Part shown: one piece after another, positions 17,243-24,875 of the stretch
How the letters are laid out: each line of letters opens with the position of its first letter
How positions within the stretch are numbered: position 1 is the stretch's first letter
Assembly (NCBI GenBank): GCA_947165435.1
Contig: CAMVAI010000005.1
Coordinates: forward strand, 1 to 64,000
From: an uncultured Prevotella sp.
GTDB taxonomy: Bacteria; Bacteroidota; Bacteroidia; Bacteroidales; Bacteroidaceae
Reading direction: 5' to 3'
DNA: 64,000 bases
Notes under the pieces: generated by a model
Seen by the model: the letters and a program-made list of their open reading frames with translations, nothing else
Database searches by the model: none
What the model was told of the DNA's origin: nothing
Made by a program: the position numbers and the translations under genes

Positions 17243-18400
17243 ATGAAAGCACTGAGAAACTATCTTAATAAGGTGAAGCCGAACTTCGAGGAAGGTGGCA
17301 AGCTGCATGCTTTCCGCAGCATCTTCGACGGCTTTGAGACGTTCCTTTACGTCCCCAACGACACCGCCAAGACCGGTGTCAACATCCACGACGCCATCGA
17401 CTCGAAGCGTATCATGTCGATGGTGGTCATCGCCCTGATGCCTGCCATGCTCTTCGGCATGTACAATGTGGGCTATCAGAACTATCTTGCCGCCGGCACG
17501 CTGGCCACGGCCTCGTTCCTTGAAATCTTCTGCTACGGCTTCCTGGCCGTGCTGCCCAAGATTCTCGTGTCTTACATTGTCGGTCTGGGCATTGAGTTCG
17601 CCTGGGCACAGTGGAAGGGCGAGGAGATTCAGGAGGGCTATCTCGTGTCCGGCATCATCATCCCCCTCATCATTCCCATCGGCTGTCCGCTGTGGATGCT
17701 GGCTCTGGCCTGCGCCTTCAGCGTCATCATCTGCAAGGAGATTTTCGGCGGCACGGGCATGAACCTCTTCAATCCTGCCATCGCCGCCCGTATGTTCCTC
17801 TTCTTCGCCTATCCGTCGGTGATGACCGGCGACCAGGTGTGGGTGGCCCGCGACAGCATCTTCGGACTGGGCAACACGCTGGCCGACGGCTTCACGGCAG
17901 CCACGCCGTTAGGTCAGGTGGCACAGGGTGTGGCTCCCGATGCTTCGGTGCTTGAGATGGCCATCGGCCTGATTCCCGGCTCCATCGGCGAGACCAGCGT
18001 CATCGCCATCGCCCTGGGTGCCTGTCTGCTGCTGTGGACCGGCATAGCCTCGTGGCGCACCATGCTGAGCGTCTTCGTGGGCGGTGCTGTCCTGGCACTG
18101 GTCTTCCAATCTACCGGCCAGTCGATGGTCTGGTGGCACCATTTCGTGATGGGCGGCTTTGCCTTCGGTGCCGTGTTCATGGCTACCGACCCTGTCACGT
18201 CGTGCCGCACGCAGACGGGTCAGTACATCTATGGCTTCATCATCGGTGCCATGGCTGTCATCATCCGTGTGATGAATGCCGGCTATCCCGAGGGCATGAT
18301 GCTGGCCATTTTCTTCGGCAATATGATAGCTCCCACGATAGACCACTTCGTGGTGGAGCGTAACATCTCGAAACGATTAAAGAGAGGAGGTACAAAATGA
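17243..18400 (+). CDS. nqrB: Na+-translocating NADH:quinone reductase subunit B
   Basis: A 385-residue membrane subunit with about ten hydrophobic helices that carries covalent FMN and riboflavin and forms part of the Na+ channel. The expected flavinylation site is DGFTAATPLG, with T221 at the ApbE-target position (Dxx[ST]xAT form). Family blocks EIFGGTGMNLFNPAIAARM and FMATDPVTSCRTQTGQYIYG are intact. The stop overlaps the nqrC start by 4 bp (ATGA), which suggests translational coupling. Confidence 0.96.
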   Translation: MKALRNYLNKVKPNFEEGGKLHAFRSIFDGFETFLYVPNDTAKTGVNIHDAIDSKRIMSMVVIALMPAMLFGMYNVGYQNYLAAGTLATASFLEIFCYGFLAVLPKILVSYIVGLGIEFAWAQWKGEEIQEGYLVSGIIIPLIIPIGCPLWMLALACAFSVIICKEIFGGTGMNLFNPAIAARMFLFFAYPSVMTGDQVWVARDSIFGLGNTLADGFTAATPLGQVAQGVAPDASVLEMAIGLIPGSIGETSVIAIALGACLLLWTGIASWRTMLSVFVGGAVLALVFQSTGQSMVWWHHFVMGGFAFGAVFMATDPVTSCRTQTGQYIYGFIIGAMAVIIRVMNAGYPEGMMLAIFFGNMIAPTIDHFVVERNISKRLKRGGTK

Positions 18401-19167
18401 GTAAGCTGAATACAAACTCCAACGCGTACATTATTATATATAGTACCGTTCTGGTGGTCATCGTAGCCTTCCTGCTGGCTTTCGTCTATCAGGCCCTGAA
18501 GCCCATGCAGGATGCCAACGTGGCCCTCGACATCAAGAAGCAGATTCTCTATTCGCTCAACATCCGCAATCTCGACGGTGCTGAGGCTGAGGCCAAGTAC
18601 AAAGAGGTGGTGCTGGGCGAGGCCGAGAAAGACGGCCGCAAATACTACATGTGCCGCATCAATGGTGAGAACGTGCTGGTGGTGCAGCTCAAGGGCATGG
18701 GCCTGTGGGGCGGCATCAGCGGCTATCTGGCCATGCACGACCAGACCGACCCGAAGGTCTTTGGCGCCTACTTCAACCACGACAGCGAGACCGCCGGCCT
18801 GGGAGCCGAAATCAAGGACTCGCAGGAGTGGCAGGAGCGTTTCATCGGCAAGCGCATCTTCGGAGCCGACTACGAGGTGGCCCTCTCTGTGGTCAAGAAG
18901 GTAGAAGACCCCACCACGCAGGTTGACTGTGTGACCGGTGCCACGCTGACCTCCAACGGTGTCGATGCCATGCTGAAGGACTGTCTGAAGGATGCCTGCA
19001 CCAATGCCTTCTCGCTCTTTCGCGACCTTATGATGCAAGGTGGCAAGGCCCAGGCTCCTGCTTGTCAGGAGCATGCTGCTTGTCAGGGCTCGGCAGCCTG
19101 TCAGCACCCTGCCGACTCTGCTGCTTGCCAGAAACCTCTCGACGCTGATTCGCCCGCCAAAAAGTAA
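18397..19167 (+). CDS. nqrC: Na+-translocating NADH:quinone reductase subunit C, with Cys-rich tail
   Basis: A 256-residue subunit with an N-terminal transmembrane helix (IYSTVLVVIVAFLLAFVYQA) and a periplasmic FMN domain. The flavinylation motif is VTGATLTS, with T183 as the likely covalent FMN site. The conserved GLWGGISGYLAM and GLGAEI blocks are present. The family domain ends near FSLFRDLM. The last ~40 residues are an unusual Ala/Gln/Cys-rich tail with four (A/P)ACQ units (PACQEH, AACQGS, AACQHP, AACQKP), encoded by degenerate direct repeats at about 19054-19136. I know of no role for such a tail in NqrC. Confidence 0.94.
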   Translation: MSKLNTNSNAYIIIYSTVLVVIVAFLLAFVYQALKPMQDANVALDIKKQILYSLNIRNLDGAEAEAKYKEVVLGEAEKDGRKYYMCRINGENVLVVQLKGMGLWGGISGYLAMHDQTDPKVFGAYFNHDSETAGLGAEIKDSQEWQERFIGKRIFGADYEVALSVVKKVEDPTTQVDCVTGATLTSNGVDAMLKDCLKDACTNAFSLFRDLMMQGGKAQAPACQEHAACQGSAACQHPADSAACQKPLDADSPAKK

Positions 19168-19204
19168 TCATAATTTTTAATTTTTAATTCTTAATTTTTA
19201 GATT

Positions 19205-19828
19205 ATGGCTTTATTCAGTAAACAAAATAAAGAGGTTTTCACCAACCCGTTGAACCTCGACCACCCCATACTCGGACAGGTCTTGGGCATCTGCTCGGCA
19301 CTCGCCGTCACGGCTCAGCTTAAGCCCGCCATCGTTATGGGACTGGCCGTGACGGTGATTACGGCATTCTCGAATGTCATCATCTCCATCATCCGCAACA
19401 CCATCCCCAACCGCATCCGCATCGTCGTACAGCTGGTGGTGGTGGCCGCCCTCGTCACCATCGTGTCGCAGATCCTGAAGGCTTTCGCCTACGATGTCAG
19501 CGTACAGCTCAGCGTCTATGTCGGACTGATTATTACCAACTGCATCCTCATGGGACGCCTCGAAGCCTTCGCCATGATGAACAAGCCCTGGCCCTCGTTC
19601 CTCGACGGTGTGGGCAACGGCCTTGGCTATGCCATGATTCTGGTCATCGTCGGTGCCGTTCGCGAACTGCTGGGTCGCGGCTCGCTGTTAGGCTTCCAGG
19701 TCATTCCCGACTTCTGCTACGACTTAGGCTATGTCAACAATGGTATGATGACCATGCCCGCCATGGCTCTCATCCTCGTGGGATGTGTGATTTGGGTTCA
19801 TCGTGCTTACTTTTATAAGGAGAAATAA
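19205..19828 (+). CDS. nqrD: Na+-translocating NADH:quinone reductase subunit D
   Basis: A 207-residue membrane subunit with six helices, homologous to RnfE and NqrE. Family blocks LVVVAALVTIVSQILKAFAY, SVYVGLIITNCILMGRLEAF and FLDGVGNGLGYAMIL are intact, including the cysteine in ITNC that helps ligate the intramembrane Fe centre. The 37-bp spacer from nqrC is an AT-rich array of TTTTTAAT-like units that ends at the ATG. nqrE follows after 3 bp. Confidence 0.96.
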   Translation: MALFSKQNKEVFTNPLNLDHPILGQVLGICSALAVTAQLKPAIVMGLAVTVITAFSNVIISIIRNTIPNRIRIVVQLVVVAALVTIVSQILKAFAYDVSVQLSVYVGLIITNCILMGRLEAFAMMNKPWPSFLDGVGNGLGYAMILVIVGAVRELLGRGSLLGFQVIPDFCYDLGYVNNGMMTMPAMALILVGCVIWVHRAYFYKEK

Positions 19829-19831
19829 GAT

Positions 19832-20458
19832 ATGGAACACGCAATATCGTTACTATTCAGGTCCATCTTTGTGGACAACATGATTTTCGCCTTCTTCCTC
19901 GGCATGTGTTCCTACCTTGCCGTGTCGAAGACCGTGAAGACCTCCATGGGACTGGGTCTCGCCGTCACCTTCGTGCTCACCGTGACCGTCCCCGTCAACT
20001 ATCTGCTGCAGACCAAGGTCTTGGGACCTGACTGCCTCGTCGAGGGTGTCGATCTGAGCTATCTGTCGTTCATCCTCTTCATAGCCGTCATCGCCGGTAT
20101 GGTGCAGCTCGTCGAGATGACCGTCGAGCGCTACTCGCCGTCGCTCTATGCCGCGCTGGGCATCTTCCTGCCGCTGATTGCCGTCAACTGCGCCATCATG
20201 GGTGCCTCGCTGTTCATGCAGCAGCGCATCCTCATGGAGCCTACCAACTCGCAGGCCATCACCTCCGTGTGGGATGCCATCGTCTATGGCTTCGGCTCAG
20301 GCATCGGCTGGACGCTGGCCATCGTGGCCCTCGGCGCCATCCGCGAGAAGATGCAGTACAGCGATGTGCCGCGCCCCTTGCAGGGTCTTGGCATCGTCTT
20401 TATCACGGTAGGCCTGATGGCCATGGCCATGATGTGTTTCTCTGGACTGAACATCTAA
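19832..20458 (+). CDS. nqrE: Na+-translocating NADH:quinone reductase subunit E
   Basis: A 208-residue, six-helix membrane subunit paralogous to RnfA. The opening [20 protein letters not shown] and the block [20 protein letters not shown] are diagnostic; their cysteines would help bind the intramembrane iron cofactor shared with NqrD. Length is normal. The ~290-bp spacer before nqrF is filled by degenerate repeats, which is unusual inside an nqr operon. Confidence 0.96.
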   Translation: MEHAISLLFRSIFVDNMIFAFFLGMCSYLAVSKTVKTSMGLGLAVTFVLTVTVPVNYLLQTKVLGPDCLVEGVDLSYLSFILFIAVIAGMVQLVEMTVERYSPSLYAALGIFLPLIAVNCAIMGASLFMQQRILMEPTNSQAITSVWDAIVYGFGSGIGWTLAIVALGAIREKMQYSDVPRPLQGLGIVFITVGLMAMAMMCFSGLNI

Positions 20459-20460
20459 TT

Positions 20461-20710
20461 TTGGCATCGGACTCACACGGACTGATTAAATTGGCATCGG
20501 ACTAACGCGGACGCATACGGACTGATTAAATTGGCATCGGACTAACGCGGACGCACACGGACGAATGCTGATTGATGCAGACTCAAATGGACGAAAGCTG
20601 ATTGATGCAGACTGATACGGACGAATGCTGATTGATGCAGACTGATATGGACCAATGAGGACTAACGCGGTTCAAGATGGACCTAAATGGGCAGTCCGAG
20701 AAAGTCCGTG
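20461..20710 (+). repeat. Degenerate 30-bp tandem array between nqrE and nqrF
   Basis: The spacer is made almost entirely of related units. TTGGCATCGGACT blocks begin near 20461, 20491 and 20531. Three 30-bp copies of a unit starting GGACGAATGCTGATTGATGC follow at 20559-20588, 20589-20618 and 20619-20648. Degraded copies (GGACCAATGAGGACTAACGC) run to about 20710. No convincing gene or hairpin is visible in it. Confidence 0.9.
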
Positions 20711-20748
20711 ACAGTCCGATGCAAAAAACAATAACAACAATAACCAAT

Positions 20749-22014
20749 ATGATAGAATTCATTTCATATAGCATAGGAGTCTTTCTCCTCGTCATCATCC
20801 TTGTGGTGATTGTACTGCTGGTGGCCAAGAAATATCTCTCGCCCTCCGGCAATGTGAATATCGAAATCAATGGCGACCGCACCATCTCCGTGGCACAGGG
20901 CAATTCGCTCATGTCCACACTCAACGAGAACGGCGTCTTCCTGCCCTCTGCCTGCGGTGGCAAGGCATCGTGCGGGCAGTGCAAGGTACAGGTGCTTGAG
21001 GGTGGGGGCGAGATTCTCGACTCAGAGAAGCCCCACTTCACCCGCAAGGAAATCAAGCAGGGCTGGCGCCTCGGATGCCAGTGCAAGGTGAAGGGCGACC
21101 TGAAGATACACGTTGATGAGAGCATCCTCGGCGTCAAGGAGTACGAGTGTACCGTTATCTCCAACAAGAACGTCGCCACGTTCATCAAGGAGTTCAAGGT
21201 ACAGCTGCCTGCCGGAGCCCACATGGACTTCCTGCCCGGCTCTTACGCCCAGATCAAGATTCCCGCCTTCGACTGCATCGACTACAACTCGTACGACCGC
21301 GACCTCATCACGCCGGAGTACGTGCCGTCGTGGGAGAAGTTCAAGATGTTTGACCTGAAGTGCAGCAACCCCGAGCCTACCATCCGTGCCTACTCCATGG
21401 CCAACTATCCTGCCGAGGGCGACGTGTTCATGCTGACGGTGCGTATCGCCACGCCGCCGTTCAAGCCCGACCGCTCCGGCTTCATGGATGTCAACCCGGG
21501 CATCGCCTCCAGCTACATCTTCTCGCTGAAGCCCGGCGACAAGGTCATCATGTCGGGTCCTTACGGCGACTTCCACCCGCACTTCGACTCGAAGAAGGAG
21601 ATGATATGGGTCGGCGGTGGTGCCGGCATGGCTCCGCTGCGTGCCCAGATCATGCACATGACGAAGACGCTGCACACCACGGACCGCGAGATGCACTATT
21701 TCTATGGTGCCCGCGCGCTGAACGAGGTGTTCTATCTCGACGACTTCCTCGGTCTGGAGAAGGAGTATCCCAACTTCCATTTCCACCTCGCTCTCGACCG
21801 TCCTGACCCCGCAGCCGATGCCGCCGGTGTGAAATATACCCCGGGCTTTGTCCATCAGGTGATGCTCAACACCTACCTGAAGGACCACGAGGCCCCCGAG
21901 GACATCGAATACTACATGTGCGGCCCCGGCCCCATGTCGAAGGCCGTCGTCCAGATGCTCGACTCCTTAGGCGTTGAACCCGAAAGCATCATGTACGACA
22001 ACTTCGGCGGGTGA
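20749..22014 (+). CDS. nqrF: Na+-translocating NADH:quinone reductase subunit F (NADH dehydrogenase module)
   Basis: A 421-residue subunit that takes electrons from NADH. An N-terminal helix (MIEFISYSIGVFLLVIILVV) anchors it. The 2Fe-2S ferredoxin domain has C69, C75, C78 and C110 in CGGKASCGQC and LGCQC. The FAD-binding region includes RAYSMANYPAEG and the NADH-binding part includes MIWVGGGAGMAPLRAQIMH. It ends in YMCGPGPM and YDNFGG. ATG 20749 puts the membrane helix at the N-terminus as in the family; the in-frame ATG at 20677 lies in the repeat array and is rejected. Last gene of the operon. Confidence 0.95.
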   Translation: MIEFISYSIGVFLLVIILVVIVLLVAKKYLSPSGNVNIEINGDRTISVAQGNSLMSTLNENGVFLPSACGGKASCGQCKVQVLEGGGEILDSEKPHFTRKEIKQGWRLGCQCKVKGDLKIHVDESILGVKEYECTVISNKNVATFIKEFKVQLPAGAHMDFLPGSYAQIKIPAFDCIDYNSYDRDLITPEYVPSWEKFKMFDLKCSNPEPTIRAYSMANYPAEGDVFMLTVRIATPPFKPDRSGFMDVNPGIASSYIFSLKPGDKVIMSGPYGDFHPHFDSKKEMIWVGGGAGMAPLRAQIMHMTKTLHTTDREMHYFYGARALNEVFYLDDFLGLEKEYPNFHFHLALDRPDPAADAAGVKYTPGFVHQVMLNTYLKDHEAPEDIEYYMCGPGPMSKAVVQMLDSLGVEPESIMYDNFGG

Positions 22015-22075
22015 ACCGGCGCTTGGTATATAAGACCGAGGGTGTCCAACACACTAAGGTGTCTTTTTACAACGG

Positions 22076-22127
22076 ATTTCACAGATTTCACGGATTATTT
22101 CCGCAAAATCTGTGAAATTCTTTTTTT
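22076..22127 (+). terminator. Intrinsic terminator of the nqr operon
   Basis: ATTTCACAGATTT (22076-22088) pairs perfectly over 13 bp with AAATCTGTGAAAT (22106-22118), followed by TTC and a T7 run. The upstream flank ACAACGGATTTCAC is shared with a hairpin at 31.08 kb. Confidence 0.85.
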
Positions 22128-22138
22128 CGCTTGTCTTC

Positions 22139-22469
22139 TTTTCCTTTCACGTTGCAGTCAATACGCTGATAAACAGTGGATTACGGTGAAGGGAGAATCG
22201 CGGTGGCAAAAGAGGCTGTTAGCGTCTTATAGCGTTTTTCTTGCTCACCACTATGCTTCAAGTCTATTGCCGACGAACGTCGGCAATACTGCTGACGAAC
22301 GTCGGCAATACTGCTGACGTAGGTCGGCAATACTACTGACGTAGGTTGGCAATACTGCTGACGTGGCAGTCGTGTCTTGACGAGATTTGTACCTGAGAAG
22401 CCACGAAAAAAGTTCCCTTCACCGTAACCAGCACATTAACAGGCTGTTAACCCTTGCGTGAAAGGAAAA
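22139..22469. repeat. 331-bp inverted-repeat element (MITE-like) enclosing a 22-bp tandem array
   Basis: Outer arms TTTTCCTTTCACG (22139-22151) and CGTGAAAGGAAAA (22457-22469) are perfect complements. Inner arms TTACGGTGAAGGGA (22181-22194) and TCCCTTCACCGTAA (22414-22427) are also perfect. Each side has exactly 29 nt between outer and inner blocks, and those spacers match at about 13 of 29 positions, so the two 56-nt arms look like one decayed inverted repeat. There is no transposase and no convincing ORF. The element sits between the nqr terminator and the B12 riboswitch promoter. Confidence 0.75.
22272..22359 (+). repeat. 22-bp tandem array, four copies
   Basis: Four contiguous 22-bp copies start at 22272, 22294, 22316 and 22338. 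The unit is GACGAACGTCGGCAATACTGCT and drifts to GACGTAGGTTGGCAATACTGCT. At the left edge ATTGCCGACG-AA-CGTCGGCAAT (22266-22287) forms a perfect 10-bp stem. There are no spacers between copies, so this is not a CRISPR array. Confidence 0.92.
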
Positions 22470-22505
22470 AGAGAAATTGATTCTTAAAAGAAATACACTT
22501 TTTCC

Positions 22506-22536
22506 TTTGCTATTCGGTTTATTCTTCGTATCTTTG
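22506..22536 (+). promoter_or_regulatory. Promoter of the B12 uptake operon
   Basis: TTTG (22506-22509), a 19-nt spacer and TATCTTTG (22529-22536). The riboswitch begins just downstream of the expected transcription start. Confidence 0.65.
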
Positions 22537-22545
22537 CAGCGCATT

Positions 22546-22680
22546 AGGTAAGGGAACGGGGTGCGACTCCCCGGCTGTCCCGCAGCTGTAAGCAGCCTTT
22601 GGCGGTGCAAGCACATAGGTCACTGATATTATTGGGAAGACGCTTGCCACCCGGCTGCAAAGCCAGAAGACCTGCCTTTT
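22546..22680 (+). promoter_or_regulatory. Cobalamin riboswitch
   Basis: The leader carries the B12-element signatures in order: AAGGGAACGGGGTGCGACTC, then CCCCGGCTGTCCCGCAGCTG with TAAGCAG (the conserved B12-box-type core), GGTCACTG, TTGGGAAGACGC, and GCAAAGCCAGAAGACCTGCC. It precedes btuB, as expected for B12-repressed uptake. The downstream terminator hairpin suggests transcriptional control. Confidence 0.93.
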
Positions 22681-22751
22681 GCATCGACGGTGCCTCCGTG
22701 GCCTCTGGGGTTAGGCCGAGGGCACAAAATACGTGTATTATTATATAAGTC

Positions 22752-22794
22752 GGGAGACTTATGTCGTGAGACATGTAAAGTCTCCCATTTTTTT
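22752..22794 (+). terminator. Riboswitch expression-platform terminator
   Basis: GGGAGACTT (22752-22760) pairs with AAGTCTCCC (22778-22786), with nested ATGTC/GACAT around a GTGA loop. A T-run follows (22788-22794), eight nt before the btuB start. Confidence 0.85.
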
Positions 22795-22802
22795 AATGAG
22801 AA

Positions 22803-24875
22803 ATGAGTGAAATGAAAGAAATGAGAAATAGTATAACAGCTGTTCAGCATGTCGCAGGGACGATGCTGCGAGCCGGCATATACTGTATCATCATACTTGC
22901 CATCCATTGCACAAGAGCCTCCGCACAAGAGTCGCCCCGCAGCCGCTTCGACAGCATACAGCATGTCGATGAGGTGGTGGTGACGTCGCGCTACAACCAC
23001 AAGGAGGTGATTCCCTCGCAGACGCTGACCGGCGAACAGCTGGAGAAGCTGAGCACGCACAGCGTGGCCGACGCGCTGCGCTACTTCTCCGGTCTGCAGC
23101 TGAAGGACTATGGCGGCGTGGGCGGCATCAAGACGGTGAACATCCGCTCGATGGGCACCAACCACCTGGGCATATCGTACGACGGCATCGAGCTGGGCAA
23201 CGCGCAGAACGGGCAGATAGACCTGGGGCAGTTCTCGCTGGACAACGTGGAAGAAATCACGCTGTTCAACGGACAGAAGAGTGCCATACTGCAGCCTGCC
23301 AGCGACTTCGGACATGCCGGGGCCGTGTATATCCGTACCCGTGCGCCCCGCTTCGCCGACGGCCGGCCGTACAACCTGCGCTTCAAGGCCAAGTACGGCT
23401 CCAGCGATATGTTCCGCTTCTCGGCCCTGTGGGAACAGCGGCTCAGCAGGAAGGTCAGCTCGTCGCTGTCGGCAGAGGTGCTGACGGCCAGCGGCAAGTA
23501 TAAGTTCCGCTATCTGCGCAAGAAGCAGGACGGCACCGTGGCCTACGACACCACCGCCACCCGCGAGAACGGCGACATCTGGGCGGTGCGCGCCGAGGGC
23601 AACCTGCACGGCATGACGGACGGCGGCTTCTGGAAGTTCAAGGTCTATACCTATAACTCGGAGCGTGGCATTCCCGGTGCCATCGTGAACAACGTCTGGC
23701 GGCGCGGCGAGCGGCAGTGGGACCATAACTTCTTCACCCAGGGGCGCTGGCAGCAGTCGTTCGGCGAGCGGTTCACGACGCAGTGGGTGGCCAAGTATGC
23801 CTATTATGACACGCGCTACGTGAACCGCGATACGACGCTGATGCAGGTGGACAACACCTACAGGCAGCAGGAACTGTATGTATCGACATCGAACGTGTAT
23901 AACATCACGAGCCAGTGGAGCGTATCGCTCAGCTACGACCTGCGTTGGAACAAGCTGAACGGCGACCAGCGGCTCTTTGCCTTCCCCTCACGTCTGAGCC
24001 ACTATGCCGCACTGGCCACCGCCCTCGACCTGGGGTGGCTGAAGGCGCAAGGCTCCGTGCTGGGCACCTTTGCCAAAGACCATGTGCGACGGGGCAAGGC
24101 ACAGGATGCCCTGGGGGAGTGGACCCCGGCGGTGTTCGTGAATGTCTATCCGCTGCCGTCGCGCCACCTCTCGCTGCGTGCCTACGCCAAGAAGAGTTTC
24201 CGGCTGCCGACGTTCAACGACCTCTACTATACCGACATGGGCAATGCCGCCCTGGAGCCCGAGGCTGCCCTGCAATACAATGGCGGGCTGAGCTACGACC
24301 GGCAGTGGACGCGGGGATGGCTCCGCTATTTCCACCTGCAGGCCGACGTGTATTACAACAGCGTACACAACAAGATTGTGGCCTATCCGAAGGGGCAGCA
24401 GTTCCGCTGGACCATGCTCAACCTGGGGCGCGTACACATCAGGGGCATCGACGTGGAGACGGAGCTGACGCTGGTGCCCGTGCGCCATCTGTTGGTGACA
24501 GGACGGCTGCAGTACACCTACCAGGACGCGCGCGACGTGACCAGCGAGCGCGACTCGTACTACCGCCACCAGATACCCTACATACCGTGGCACTCAGGGT
24601 CGGCCATCGTGAACATACAGTATCGCGGCTTCGACCTGAACTACTCGTTCATCTATGCCGGCGAGCGATACAACCAGCAGGAGAACATCAAGTACAACTA
24701 CATGCAGCCGTGGTACACCAGCGACCTGTCGCTGTCGTATAGCTTTGCCCTGCGCCGCATGCAGCTGCGCGCCACCTTGGAGGTGAACAATGTCTTCTCG
24801 CAGGACTACGACGTGATACTGAACTACCCGATGCCCAAGCGCAACTACGGCATCACCCTCGATGTGAAGATATGA
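22803..24875 (+). CDS. btuB: TonB-dependent vitamin B12 receptor BtuB
   Basis: A 690-residue outer-membrane receptor. After a signal region (MLRAGIYCIIILAIHCTRASA) comes a TonB-box-like VDEVVVTSRY and a plug domain (GEQLEKLSTHSVADALRYFS, IRSMGTNHLGISYDGIELGN). The 22-strand barrel ends in a terminal NYGITLDVKI strand. The barrel includes the receptor motif KKSFRLPTFNDLYYTDMGN. Assignment to B12 rests on the cobalamin riboswitch directly upstream and on the downstream BtuG-like, btuF and btuC genes. Several Met codons cluster at the start (22803, 22812, 22821), so the exact start is uncertain. The stop overlaps the next gene's ATG by 4 bp. Confidence 0.92.
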   Translation: MSEMKEMRNSITAVQHVAGTMLRAGIYCIIILAIHCTRASAQESPRSRFDSIQHVDEVVVTSRYNHKEVIPSQTLTGEQLEKLSTHSVADALRYFSGLQLKDYGGVGGIKTVNIRSMGTNHLGISYDGIELGNAQNGQIDLGQFSLDNVEEITLFNGQKSAILQPASDFGHAGAVYIRTRAPRFADGRPYNLRFKAKYGSSDMFRFSALWEQRLSRKVSSSLSAEVLTASGKYKFRYLRKKQDGTVAYDTTATRENGDIWAVRAEGNLHGMTDGGFWKFKVYTYNSERGIPGAIVNNVWRRGERQWDHNFFTQGRWQQSFGERFTTQWVAKYAYYDTRYVNRDTTLMQVDNTYRQQELYVSTSNVYNITSQWSVSLSYDLRWNKLNGDQRLFAFPSRLSHYAALATALDLGWLKAQGSVLGTFAKDHVRRGKAQDALGEWTPAVFVNVYPLPSRHLSLRAYAKKSFRLPTFNDLYYTDMGNAALEPEAALQYNGGLSYDRQWTRGWLRYFHLQADVYYNSVHNKIVAYPKGQQFRWTMLNLGRVHIRGIDVETELTLVPVRHLLVTGRLQYTYQDARDVTSERDSYYRHQIPYIPWHSGSAIVNIQYRGFDLNYSFIYAGERYNQQENIKYNYMQPWYTSDLSLSYSFALRRMQLRATLEVNNVFSQDYDVILNYPMPKRNYGITLDVKI

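Noticed and set aside
19165..19208. Start-codon hairpin before nqrD (CATAAT with ATTATG)
   Set aside because: Only six bases pair and the intervening AT-rich array is not complementary; it is far weaker than the M23 and GH25 cases.
22042..22317. 91-residue ORF after nqrF (TTDFTDFTDYFRKICEI opening)
   Set aside because: It reads through the nqr terminator and the 22-bp array; its sequence is just translated repeat and it has no family-like features.
22272..22359. Possible CRISPR array
   Set aside because: Units are contiguous with no spacers, drift gradually, and no cas gene is nearby. The same holds for 53415-53523.
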